Source: Symbiodinium kawagutii (taxonomy: Eukaryota > Sar > Dinophyceae > Suessiales > Symbiodiniaceae). Taken from it: a stretch of DNA of 64,000 nt. Shown here one piece after another: positions 48,600-60,100 of this stretch. The position numbers and the translations under genes are program-made. Each line of letters starts with the position of its first letter. The first letter of the stretch is position 1. The notes under the pieces are model-generated. The model was not told where the DNA came from. It searched no databases and was given only the letters and a program-made list of their open reading frames with translations. The stretch spans positions 147,084 to 211,083 of the forward strand of contig VSDK01011273.1 of NCBI GenBank assembly GCA_009767595.1, in the 5' to 3' direction.

Positions 48600-51500
48600 T
48601 GAGGATCCTGAGAGGCATTCAGCACTACCTGCGCTGGCTGACGCAACTGCTCTTGCTCACGATGAGGGCGGTGAGGATGAGGATCTCCAGGACTGTTTGT
48701 TTCTGATTTTTTTTTGCTTTTTTTCCCTCCTTGTCGTCTCTTTTTCCATCTTTTTCCTCCTTTCGCCGCTGCACATCACATCTCATTGATTCTCAGTGTA
48801 TCTCATTCTCCTTGTTCAGATGTCGCGCGCTGCCACGCCATAAATCACCACACACCACGTATCACCACATCACACCACCATAGCCGCATTTTGGTTGCCA
48901 TTGGTTGCCTAACCTTTTGGATGCGTGACATGTTGGTCATCGTTGATCCTTTGCTGTTTGTTCCTGAGATTTCCTGAAATCTTTTCAGGCTTTGCAAGAC
49001 GCTCCTGCCGCTGCAGATGCAGCGGTTGAGGCTGCATCTTCCGCCGCTGCTGAAAGAGATTGAAAGAGCCACATAGGGCAGAAATTTAGTTGATAGCCTA
49101 GATATGCCGAGATTTGTGTTAGAATATGTTAAAATGTGTGCGTATGTGTTCGATATTGTTCGATCATGGGCAAAAATATGCAAAGATTCACATGATTGCG
49201 CCCCCCTCATCCCATCTCATCTCCCCTCCGTAGATGTCTTCAGGCTTTGCCAGACGCCGCTGCAGATGCAGCGTTGGAGCCTGCATCTTCCGCCGCTGCT
49301 GAGGCCGGGAATGGATTTGAAATGATTTGAATATGGTGAGAGATGGTGAGAGGCTAGAGGCATTCAACACTATCTTGACGACAACCCTGCAAACCTAAGA
49401 GATCCTAAGAAGAATTAAGAAGAGTGTAGACATATATAGAGGAATATAGAGGAATTATGGATAATATTGGATACTTATGGATGATTATATATCTGGAAGT
49501 TTGTTTCATTTGCTAGGGACATGATATAACATGATGGTGAGAAAAGATTCCATGGGTATCGGACTTCTGGGTTACTGTTGGAACATTTCTGCCATCTTTT
49601 GATTTGTGTTTTGTAGGGAATTGGATGGTGTGGTGTTGTATGGTGTTGTGCTATCATGTGCTCTCAGTGCAAAAGTGTCCTGAAGTCAGTTACTCCTGGG
49701 ATACTTCTGGAATCTTTTTGTGAACCTATTCAATCTTGTGATATCTTGTTTGATCCTGCGTATTGTCAAGATATGTCAAGATCTGTATCGAATTGAATGG
49801 TGTAGATATATTTTTATATATGTAGATATATGTAGATATTAGATGATATGTGTATATATGTGTAGATGTAGCATGATGCATTTGGACATATTTGGACATC
49901 CCCCCGGTCAATTTATTTTTTATCTCCCAATTACATCCAATTACGATTGAAGGTAGCCTATATTAGCCTATCATAGCCTAATATAGCCTATCTCCAACTG
50001 CATGCGCTGCCAATTTCTGCGATTCACATCGGATCACCGCGATGCAATCGAAATGAATCATTTTGAGATATTCTGAGATCATTGAACCAACAATTGGGAC
50101 ATATTGGGACAGACAGAACATCCCTGAGCTCGGGGCGTATTGGGGGCCTTGAAATGCCTTGAATCTTTTGCTGGGCAGCTGTTTCCAGTGGACCAAATAG
50201 ACCGAGTTGCTTCTTGTCCTTCCTTTATTTTCCTCTGCACCTCCTAGCGTTTGTGGGCAAGCCATGGTGGGATACTTTGAGTGTTTGCTGGCTTATGCTC
50301 TGATTTGTGCTGTGCGCGATGCCGTGTCCACGTGCCATTTGATCTGGAAGATTCTGAGTGGATTCCTTGTCTTTGACAAGACTGCCACATCGCCGGAGAA
50401 GAAGACAAATCCAGAGCAAGGGTGTGATCCAAACAGTGCAGCCTCTTCAGCAGCTGACATTGAATATGTCTACCAAATTTCTGCAAACCACAAAGTCCAC
50501 TTCTTTCGGTCGTGTATCCAACATGGCTCGGACATGCCGGCATATCCAGTCTGCGGCAATTGTTTGAAGAAGCTTCGCAAACAACGATAGTGCATTGATG
50601 TGCATTGTGTACAGTGGTGAAATGTGTGAGAGCAGCAAAGCACGTGCAATATGTGCTGTGGCTTGTGCATCAGATTGCCACGTTCCATGTGTGTACCATA
50701 TGTGTATGTATCCCCTCGCGGTCAAGGTCCAAAAAACAGCCGGGCAGGGGATGGCAGGGGTGCGGGACGTAGAGTCAGTATGGATAATATTGCATACTTA
50801 TGGACAATTATACATATGGGGATAGTTGGGGATATGTGGGGATGTGTTTCATTTGCTAGGGACATGATATAACATGATGTGACATGATGGTGAGAAAAGA
50901 TTCCATGGGTATCGGACTTCTGGGTTACTGTTGGAACATTTCTGCCATCTTTTGATTTGTGTTTTGTAGGGAATTGGATGGTGTGGTGTTGTATGGTGTT
51001 GTGCTATCATGTGCTCTCAGTGCGAAAGTGTCCTGAAGTCAGTTACTCCTGGGATACTTCTGGAATCTTTTTGTGAACCCATTCAATCTTGTGATATCTT
51101 GTTTGATCCTGCGTGTTGTCAAGATATGTCAAGATCTGTATCGAACTGAATGGTCTAGATTTTGCATGGTTTTGGCCATATGTGACATGATGTGACATGA
51201 TGTGACTATATGTGAAAATAAGCAAGCACCACATCACACCGCCATAGCCGCATTTTGGTTGCCATTGGTTGCCTAACCTTTTGGATGCGTGACATGTTGG
51301 TCATCGTTGATCCTTTGCTGTTTGTTCCTGAGATTTCCTGAAATCTTTTCAGGCTTTGCAAGACGCTCCTGCCGCTGCAGATGCAGCGGGTGAGCCTGCC
51401 TCTCCCCCCGCTGAGGCCGGGAATGGATTTGAATATATTGATTGGATTTGATTTGATTTGGTCTGATTTGACCGGATTTGATTTTTTGGAAATGTTTTGA

Positions 51501-53414
51501 AATGATATGAAAGAGATTGAAAGAGCCACACAGGGCAGAAATTTAGTTGATAGCCTAGATATGCCGAGATTTGTGTTAGAATATGTTAAAATGTGTGCGT
51601 ATGTGTTCGATATTGTTCGATCATGGGCAAAAATATGCAAAGATTCACATGATTGCGCCCCCCTCATCCCATCTCATCTCCCCTCCGTAGATGTCTTCAG
51701 GCTTTGCCAGACGCCGCTGAAGATGCAGCAGTTGAGCCTACATCTTCCGTTGCTGCTGAGGCCGGGAATGGATTTGAAATGATTTGAATATGGTGAGAGA
51801 TGGTGAGAGGCTAGAGGCATTCAACACTATCTTGACGACAACCCTGCAAACCTAAGAGATCCTAAGAAGAATTAAGAAGAGTGTAGACATATATAGAGGA
51901 ATATAGAGGAATTATGGATAATATTGGATACTTATGGATGATTATATATCTGGAAGTTTGTTTCATTTGCTAGGGACATGATATAACATGATGGTGAGAA
52001 AAGATTCCATGGGTATCGGACTTCTGGGTTACTGTTGGAACATTTCTGCCATCTTTTGATTTGTGTTTTGATCTGGAAGGTTCCGGGAGAGGGTTTGATC
52101 TGATTTATTTTGATTTAGGATCAATGGATATCAATGGATTGAATATGATTGAATGGATGATCGAGAAATTTCTGGAAATTTCTGGAACATTCTGGGAATT
52201 TCTGGGACGATATGGGACGATGGATATAAGGATATATAGGGATATGTGGGGATCTGCGGGGCTTTGTGGGGCTTTGTGACCCCATGTTCAGCGTAATTCG
52301 GCATTGTTCAGCTAGACCATTGCAGTGCTATCTTGTGCTATCTTGTACCCATTGATCCCACATGATCCCACTACAAAAGTTTCTTGAAATCAGGTAATGT
52401 CAGGTACATTCAGGTACCCCTGGGATACATTTGCCAACATTTGCCAGCGGATACTGAGGATGCAGCCGGGAAGACTCTTCTTGCGGGCAATGCTACGGAG
52501 GAACGCGAGGGGGAGGTGAACAATGACACTGCTGCGGGATTAGCAGTCCAGCCCGAACCTTCTGAGCCAAAGGCCCGGATGTCCGGGGATGGATATGGAT
52601 GGATGGGGATGGCCCAGGTATGCCCGGGTGATGAATATTGATGAATGGTCTTGATATGTTTTGATGTTGTTACCACGTATGAACATTTGCCAGTTACATG
52701 CAATATTATCCAACGTTGATCGGATATGGTTGCTAATATGTGGCAATGATTGGCATTGATTGGCGATATTTGGAGATGCGTTGCTACATTTTGCTACCCA
52801 TGCATATCCATGCAATTCCATGCACATCCATGCGTATCCATGCATATCCGTGCATATCCATGCATATCCATGCATATCCATGCATATCCATGCTGCATAT
52901 TTCTGCACGGTGGCTTATCGGTGGCTTGCCAGCATTTGGCAGCGGATCCTGAGGATGCATCCGGGGAGGCGAACAATGGTGCTGCTGGGGGATCAGCAGT
53001 TCAGCCTGAACCTTCTGATTCCAAGGCCCGGGAAACATGGGGAATCATCGGGAAACAAGCGATATGTCAAGGGATGTCAAGGGAATGCAAGGGATTGCAA
53101 GGGATTGCAAGGGATAGGCACAAGGATAATCAAGGAGATATAAATATATACGAATATTACCAGAATATTCCAGATTATACAAGGATAGAGCATGATAGAA
53201 CGGCATTGATGGAGATGATGGTTGATGATGGTTTGGGTATGTCTAGGGTATCGTGGGGTTGGGTGTTGTGGGATGTTGTGGGTACGCAGTGTCAACATGT
53301 GTCAACGAATTCACGCGATCTCTGGAGGCTCCAAGCAGTCCACTTATCTACAGCAAGTTCGCTCCCTTCCCGCATCAAAGATCACCGGGCTGCTGGAAGG
53401 CCTTGAAGAGAGAG
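48600..53414 (+). CDS. Duplicated Ala/Pro/Glu-rich small exons (probable N-terminal part of the downstream gene)
   Basis: Exon-like blocks on the plus strand: 48600-48690 (DPERHSALPALADATALAHD), 48989 to about 49054, 49244-49303, 51353-51415, 51701-51760, about 52440-52572, 52933-53025 and about 53328-53414. The first four after 48690 are two exon types in tandem: A(L)QDAPAAADAA and ALPDAA(A/E)DAA. 52440-52572 and 52933-53025 are a second pair, both with AVQPEPS and KA/R at the end. Most donors are GC (GAG/GCCGGG, AAG/GCCCGG) and acceptors are TTCAG or GCCAG. The product would be a low-complexity, disordered acidic/Ala-rich segment like the linker in the downstream 57.5-58.7 kb exon, which is why I link them. 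Joining is not proved, and the donor of the 48989 exon is deleted. Confidence 0.4.
48868..49606. repeat. Segmental duplication, left copy (partner 51226-52062)
   Basis: Starts with CACCACATCACACC(A/G)CCATAG and ends with CTTTTGATTTGTGTTTTG. It carries two Ala-rich exons and part of an inverted-repeat element. The left copy lacks about 93 nt near 49055 that include the first exon's donor. Confidence 0.9.
49542..49719. mobile_element. Inverted-repeat element (AAAAGATTCCA family), 178 bp
   Basis: The left end AAAAGATTCCATGGGTATC mirrors the right end GATACTTCTGGAATCTTTTT. Also near the ends are GGTTACTG (left) and CAGTTACTCC (right). The interior is GGTGTGGTGTTGTATGG-rich and non-coding. It behaves like a MITE or introner-type element. 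Confidence 0.7.
50264..50590 (+). CDS. Small Cys/His-motif protein or terminal exon (unknown function)
   Basis: Open frame from ATG at 50264 to TAG at 50590, 108 residues. The frame also runs upstream to an acceptor-like CCTCCTAG at 50240-50247, so this may be a last exon. A hydrophobic N-terminal stretch (CLLAYALICAV) is followed by a linker and a C-terminal motif K-x-H-x4-C-x12-C-x2-C (KVHFFRSC ... YPVCGNC), plausible as a small zinc-binding fold. Codon use and composition are less repetitive than in the surroundings. It lies between the two halves of a segmental duplication. No family recognised. Confidence 0.45.
   Translation: MVGYFECLLAYALICAVRDAVSTCHLIWKILSGFLVFDKTATSPEKKTNPEQGCDPNSAASSAADIEYVYQISANHKVHFFRSCIQHGSDMPAYPVCGNCLKKLRKQR
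50895..51072. mobile_element. Inverted-repeat element (AAAAGATTCCA family), second 178-bp copy
   Basis: Nearly identical to 49542-49719 including flanks (TTTCATTTGCTAGGGACATG). It therefore reached this place by segmental copying, not by a fresh insertion. A third, truncated copy starts near 51998 and stops about 52067. Confidence 0.7.
51226..52062. repeat. Segmental duplication, right copy (partner 48868-49606)
   Basis: Same order of blocks as the left copy, with the first Ala-rich exon's donor region intact and additional ATTTGATTTGGTCTGATTTG sequence. Confidence 0.9.
52796..52896. repeat. 10-bp tandem repeat (CATGCATATC)n
   Basis: About ten units of CATGCATATC and variants (CATGCAATTC, CATGCACATC) just before the 52933 exon. 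Frames through it (HAYPCIS) are artefacts. Confidence 0.9.
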
Positions 53415-53619
53415 GTCCTGGATGCGCCAGTGGCGGCTTGGATGCTTTCAGAATGCTTCAGGATGTTTCAGGTGTTCTTGGACGCATTTTGTTTCTACAT
53501 CATGGGCATACATGGGCCACTTTCCTGTTCTATAGACAAGCTATGACATATTATGACAAGTTCAACTTACTATATATCCAGGAATTTCCAGAATATTGTT
53601 TCATCGATCAAGCATTGGC

Positions 53620-53831
53620 AAAGATTCCATGGGTATGGGACCTCTGGGTTACTGATGGAACATTTATGACATTTTAAGGGATCTGGATGGTGTGGTGTAT
53701 TGTTGTGCTGTCATGTGCTGTCCTGTGTTGTGATGATTTGTGATGTGTGGTGCGACAGCTTGTGCTCATTGATCTCAGTGAAAAAGGTTTCTTCAAGTCA
53801 GGTACTCCTGGGATACTTCTGGAATCTTTTT
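53620..53831. mobile_element. Inverted-repeat element (AAAAGATTCCA family), 212 bp
   Basis: The left end AAAGATTCCATGGGTATGGG mirrors the right end GATACTTCTGGAATCTTTTT. The flanks differ from those of the 49542 copy, so this is an independent insertion in a different intron. Confidence 0.7.
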
Positions 53832-54160
53832 GTGAACCTACTCTTGACATGTGTTTAACCCTGAAATTCTCTGAGTATTTTTGATGTTATTGGTAAAACA
53901 AGGATATACAAGGATTAACAAGGATTGAAAAGGTTGCTTTATGTATCCCTATGTTGATCTATGCTGTCTTTCCATGTCTTTCCAATATCTTCTAGGTTCT
54001 TCTAATAGTGCATTGCTTCTCAGTTTGTTCAATCCTTGTCTCATCTTGTCTCCACCTCCAACATTTGTCTACATGTTTTCGCATCTCTTTCCATGTTTAC
54101 CATATTTTAGCATCGTTTATCCACACCCCGCCAATCTCCGCCACGTGCATTGTCTTGCAG

Positions 54161-57100
54161 GAGGCTCCTTCCAATGCAGATCGTTTGCCTTCTGAGCCTG
54201 TGGCTGAAAAGGAAGCGAAGGAAGTGAAGCGGGAAGCCAAGGCCAGTTCAATTTGATGCTAGACAAACCTGGACCACTGTTGACATATTTCGAATTATGT
54301 GGACATTTGCAGACGCAGTTATATAGATGAGATTAGACTGGATTGGGCATGATTGGGCGAGTGTAGACAAGGATTTGACATGTTTGGAATTGTTTGGACA
54401 TATTTGGACAACGAAGATGGGCTTGATGTGCGGATATGTGCATTGGTATATGTTGGCATTTGCAAAACGATCCTATATGTGGGATTATGTGGATACATGT
54501 GGGATCATGTGGGTATGTGAGGGTTTGCAATGATATTGATTGGTTTATGTTCAAGTTGATCGGTTTTTATTTGTTTATATTCCTAATTGTTGTTGGTGTG
54601 TGCAGGCTGTAAACAATAACGCTTGCTTGCTTTCTTGCAGAGGCAGAGGCCTGGTATCCTGACCTGGGTTTTGGAGAAGACGGTTTGGAGGCCCACATTC
54701 GGATGCCATACAAGGAGCCTTGGTTGGAATATATTGGAAATCCATTTTATTTTTGATCTGATTTGAAATGATTTGACTCTTCTGATCTTCACGATGGATA
54801 ATGATGGATACAAATGGATGTTCGAACGCATTAGTAGCCGGGAGGCGTGAATTGGTGTGGTTCAGGCACTTGCCTTGAAAATTTGTATCATTGGTTGCAG
54901 GCAGTTGCAGAATTTTGCAGGCGAATGCAGGCATATGCAGGCGATGTTTTTTCAAGTTCCATCAGATTCCATCAGGAAATATCAGGCCTATCATGGCCTA
55001 CCCAGGAATATCCAGGAATATCCAGGCATCATGTGGGATCATCAAAAGATATCAAAAGTCATCATATGTCATCATTCCTTTGAAAATCTTTGAAATTTGC
55101 GATCTTTTGTCCTCGTCCGCCTTGTGTTTCTTGCGTTTTCTTACTCCATCTCATATATTCTCATATCCTAGGCCTATGTCCACCATTGCGGCGAACTTGG
55201 GAAGAACGCTGTGCCCGAACTGGTTTTTTATGCGTTGCCTTTCCGAGACCAGCAGCTTGTCAGAAAGATGGTGATATATGGTGAATTATGGTGATGTATG
55301 GTGATTGTTTTTCGATGTCTTGTGATGTCTTGTGTATTCTTGTGATTTCTTGTGTGGTTTCAATATGTTTCAATGTTTCCTTATGCTTCATTCATTTTCA
55401 TTATGTTTCTTTTGTTATGAACAAAGATGAGTATATATGAGTATATGCGCAGATATGTGCAGGTTATTGCAGAATTCCATGACTAAAAGAATATAGAAAA
55501 TATGTTTCCTTTCGCATCCTTTTTTTGTTTCGCACATTTTCACTATTGCGCTTAGGCGCCCGTATTGGAGCGCGTGCTTTGCAGAGCTTGCCGCTTACGT
55601 GAAATTTTGCGACGACCAACATGGTTCTCCAGAGACCTTTCACAACTTATCCACCGAAGTGAAGCGCAAACTCATCCCAGCCAGCCCAGTCCGCGTGTGC
55701 CGCCCGAGATTCCCGAGATTGGTCAAACACATTGAAGCTAAGGGTGGCATTGAAGCGCCTTGGCATATCTAGGAATATCTAGGATATTCTCTTATTTTCG
55801 GTCTTTCATTTTATGGATAAGAAATGTTGAATGAAAGTGATAGGTATTGATGAAATTGTGGGATTTGATGGGGTTTGGTGGGTGATACATACGATGACCA
55901 CATGATACATCATGAGATATCATGATACCACATGAAACCATTTGTGTTTTTGTTATTTTTTGTTTGGTTATGTGGTGCTTTCCAGAAATTCATTTGCTAC
56001 CGTTACCGTAGTTGGCCCAGATTTGCCGAGGATCACCTTGCTCTTTTCCAAGATGTGGAGCGCAACTTGATGGACGGATGGCCCAATCTCAAGCCTGGGA
56101 TTGGACGCTCGGGCTTGCGTTGTTTTTTGTTGTTGCTTTTTTCTTCGGGTTTTTTTGGGCTCGGGCGTTCTTGAGGGAGCCGTTTGGAGCCGTAGCGGTG
56201 CCATGCGGTGCCATGCGGTGCCATTGGGATTAAGGTGGGAAACCAATCGAATTAAGGTGGAAAAGCCATGGAATTAAGAACCTTTTAAGGTGGGAAACCC
56301 ATGGAATTAAGGTGGAATTAAGGTGGGAAACCCATGGAATTCACAATTTAACAGAGTAAGCGCGCAGGATACATGACGGACTTTGGACAGCTTCTCCATG
56401 GCTGCGTGGGAATGCTGCGGGAACACTATGGAGACTTCTGGCTGGAACACGTTGCGATATTGAATCCAGCCCAACTTGACAGGCTTCAGCTGTTGACCCT
56501 ACAGAAATATCCCCAAGTCATGATGTTTCCCTTGCAGCTTGGTAGTGCTTGGTATATTTTGGTACTGTTTGAATATGTTTGAATCTTGGTATCTAGGATC
56601 ATCTAGGTAAAGCCCTTTACATCCCTTAACTTTTTGAGGCCATGAAAAGAATCTGTAAGTGTTTGGGGGGTCAGATACCCCTGGAATCTTTTGGCTACCT
56701 TTGGTGGTTCCCAGGCATTGCCCTGCTTGATCCAGTTTTGGTGTGTGTTTGATATTGTTTAATTGGCTGTGCAATTGTTAAATGCAACCATGTCATATTT
56801 TTCAATTTCTAAAGAAGAATAGTATGGAAATGTATGGAATAACCCATATGTGCAGCAATAGGAGCAATCCCAAAATGGATGCCACAAAACATTCCCAACA
56901 TGTCCCAACCTAAAATTGGATAGATGCTTCTAAATGACCATGATTGACTATGTATTTGCGCTTGTGCTTAAATTTGTTTAATTGATGACATTTGGTTTTG
57001 CACTATGTCACATCTTGCCACCATAGTCCGTATCCACATTTATCCGTCTCAGCGGAGGTACACGAAAACCCACCAAGCGTTGATGGTACTTCGTCGAGGT

Positions 57101-60100
57101 GAATATCAAGGGGCAATTTTTGATGGCAAGTCGGATGCTGGGTGTGAAGAAGCAGCATATGATCTGGCTGAGCGTCTTGATGTCCTCCTCAAGCACGTTG
57201 ACCCCGAGATGCTTGCTTTTGCTTGGCAAATTCTTTTTGCATGTCTTGGCGCATCTTGCCTGGATCATCTTAGCATCATATGTGGGGTTGCTTTGGAAAC
57301 CTTTGGAATGTTTTGGGATATTTTGGGATGCTTCAGATTGCTTTGGGATGCTTTGGCTGAGGAGGCCAGTGGAAACTTAGCATAGCCTAGCAGATCTGGG
57401 TAATTCCCTTTAATTTGCTTTATTTCCTGTATTTTCCCAGTATATCCCCATGCTGAATATGTTTGATTATGTTGGTATATGTTGAATTATGTTGATATAT
57501 TTTGACCCCAGCAAAGCCCAGCCATTGCAGGAAGCCAGAAATTGAGCTGGGCACATGTCCTGTGCCCCTGCAGTATGACAATTGGTCATGCGGCCATCGT
57601 TTGATTCTTTCGGTTCGTAGCTTGCTGCGCCAAGGGATTGGCTTGGTTTCTCCCTGTGGCAATGGATGGCTGGAACCAATGTCTCATTTTCTCGTGCCAG
57701 AGGATGCTGTCAGTAAAGAAGCAATGCTTGCATTGGTGGAGCAGTGGGATGATCTCACCAAGGGGCCCCTGGTCAGAGTTGAGCCTCAGTTGGAACCAGA
57801 AGCTTTTGGTGCGGTGAAGAAAGAGGTTTTGAGGCGTGCAGTTGCGACTCCAGCCAGGGCATTGTCAAGACCAAAGAGGGAGCCTGCGGCTGCTGTTTCT
57901 ACTTCATCATCTTCATCTACAGCAACGGTGCCAGCTCCCAAGCCAAAGGAGCAACCGGCGGCAGCAACAGCTTCATCTACCCGGCAGGTGCCAACTCAAG
58001 ATGGCAAGAAGATCAAGAGAGAAGCCCCAGCAATGTCGTCTACTCCATCGATGCCAGCAGAAGCACCTCCCGCTCCACCCCCTTCAGCACCTCCACCTCC
58101 GGAGCCAGCGCCGCTAAAAAGAGAAGAGGCTGAAGAGGTCCAAAAGGCAGAAGAGTTGGAACATGCGCTGTCTTTAGAAGTGGCAAAGGTTCTGTCTGCG
58201 CGGGCCGAGGCAAAAGCTTTGAAGTCCGACAACAAGTTGGCCAAGCAAGTGCTAGCGGCAGCGCATTGCTCCTTCAATGACGTTTGGCAGAAGCGCCATT
58301 TTTCAAAGCCACAAAAAGGCCATTGGCAGCAGTTCCTCACATCAGTGTTGGCCCTCTTCCACAAACGCAAGGAGGGCAGCATGAATTGCGAGGTTTGTCG
58401 CAGAATCATCATTGACTTTGACATCCCCAAGGCGGCAGCGGAATTGAGGAAGAGCCAGGAGTCCAAGAAGGCCAAGGAGCAGCCAGAAATTGTACCACTT
58501 GCGGCGCCGCCGCATTCAGAGGACCAGGGTCAGCCCGACATGGCATTGGTTCATGTTGGCGATGCAGGAGAGGATGAGGAGCCAGCGGCAAAGAAACCTC
58601 GTCGGGGACGTCCGCCCAAAGGAGAACCAGTCGATTTCAACATTCTCGACTACTTGAAGAATGAACGCGACGGCCAATACGAGCTGCTTTCTGAAGCGCA
58701 GGCGGGTTTTGGTCATCAACAACAACAACAACAACAAGAACAGCATTACAACAATATTCAAGAATGCCCAAATATCAACAGGGTCAAACAGTGCCCAACA
58801 TTTCTGAATGTAACCCCATGAAAAGCCAGACATTCCCGGGGTAATTTCAAAACAAAATTCATTTTTTAGAGTCAACAGCGCAAAAGAAAAAGATGGTATA
58901 ACCATGTATAACCCATATGTGCAGCATTCACCCACACATTTGACATCATTTGACATCATTTAGCCACACACACCCATAACCCATGCTATACCCTTCTGTT
59001 CATCCTATTGCCATTTCCCAAGGTAAGGAAATTGAAAGAAGATTTGAGAAAGGCTTTAATGGAATTTACTGGTTTTAAGTGATATTAGTGATGTTATTGA
59101 TATTATTTGATATTGGTTGATATTTAGGGAAAAGCTGTGGATTAGTGTTTTGCCCCTTAGCTTCCTGAAGCCATGAAAAGAATCTGTAGGTGTTTGGGGG
59201 GTCAGATACCCCTGGAATCTTTTGGCTACCTTTGGTGGTTCCCAGGCATTGCCCTGTTTGATCTGATTTTGGTGTGTTGTTAATATTGTTTGATTGGTTT
59301 TGCATTTTTTCCTGCATTTTGTCCTTTTTTTTAATTTTTAAGGAAGAACAGATAAGAACAGTATGGAATAGCCCACAGGTGCAGCATTATTCCACACATT
59401 TGGCCACACACCCCCATAACCCATGCTATCCCCTTCTGTTCATCCTATTCCCAGTTCCCAAGGTAAGGAAATTGAAAGAAGATGTGAGAAAGGCTTTAAT
59501 GGAATTTACTGGTTTTAAATGATTTTATCGATGTTATTGGTATTATTTGATATTGGTTGATATTTAGGGAAAAGCTGTGGATTAGTGTTTTGCCCCTTAG
59601 CCTCCTGAAGCCATGAAAAGAATCTGTAGGAGTTTGGGGGGTCAGATACCCCTGGAATCTTTTGGCTACCTTTGGTGGTTCCCAGGCCTTGCCCTGTTTG
59701 ATCTGATTTTGGTGTGTTGTTAATACTGTTTGATTGGTTTTGCAATTTTTCCTGCATTTTGTCGTGTTTTTTTTCAATTTTTAAGGAAGAACAGATAAGA
59801 ACAGTATGGAATAGCCCTGAGGTGCAGCATTATTCCACACATTTGGCCACACACCCCCATAACCCATGCTATCCCCTTCTGTTCATCCTATTCCCAGTTC
59901 CCAAGGTAAGGAAATTGAAAGAAGATGTGAGAAAGGCTTTAATGGAATTTACTGGTTTTAAATGATTTTATCGATGTTATTGGTATTATTTGATATTGGT
60001 TGATATTTAGGGAAAAGCTGTGGATTAGTGTTTTGCCCCTTAGCCTCCTGAAGCCATGAAAAGAATCTGTAGGAGTTTGGGGGGTCAGATACCCCTGGAA

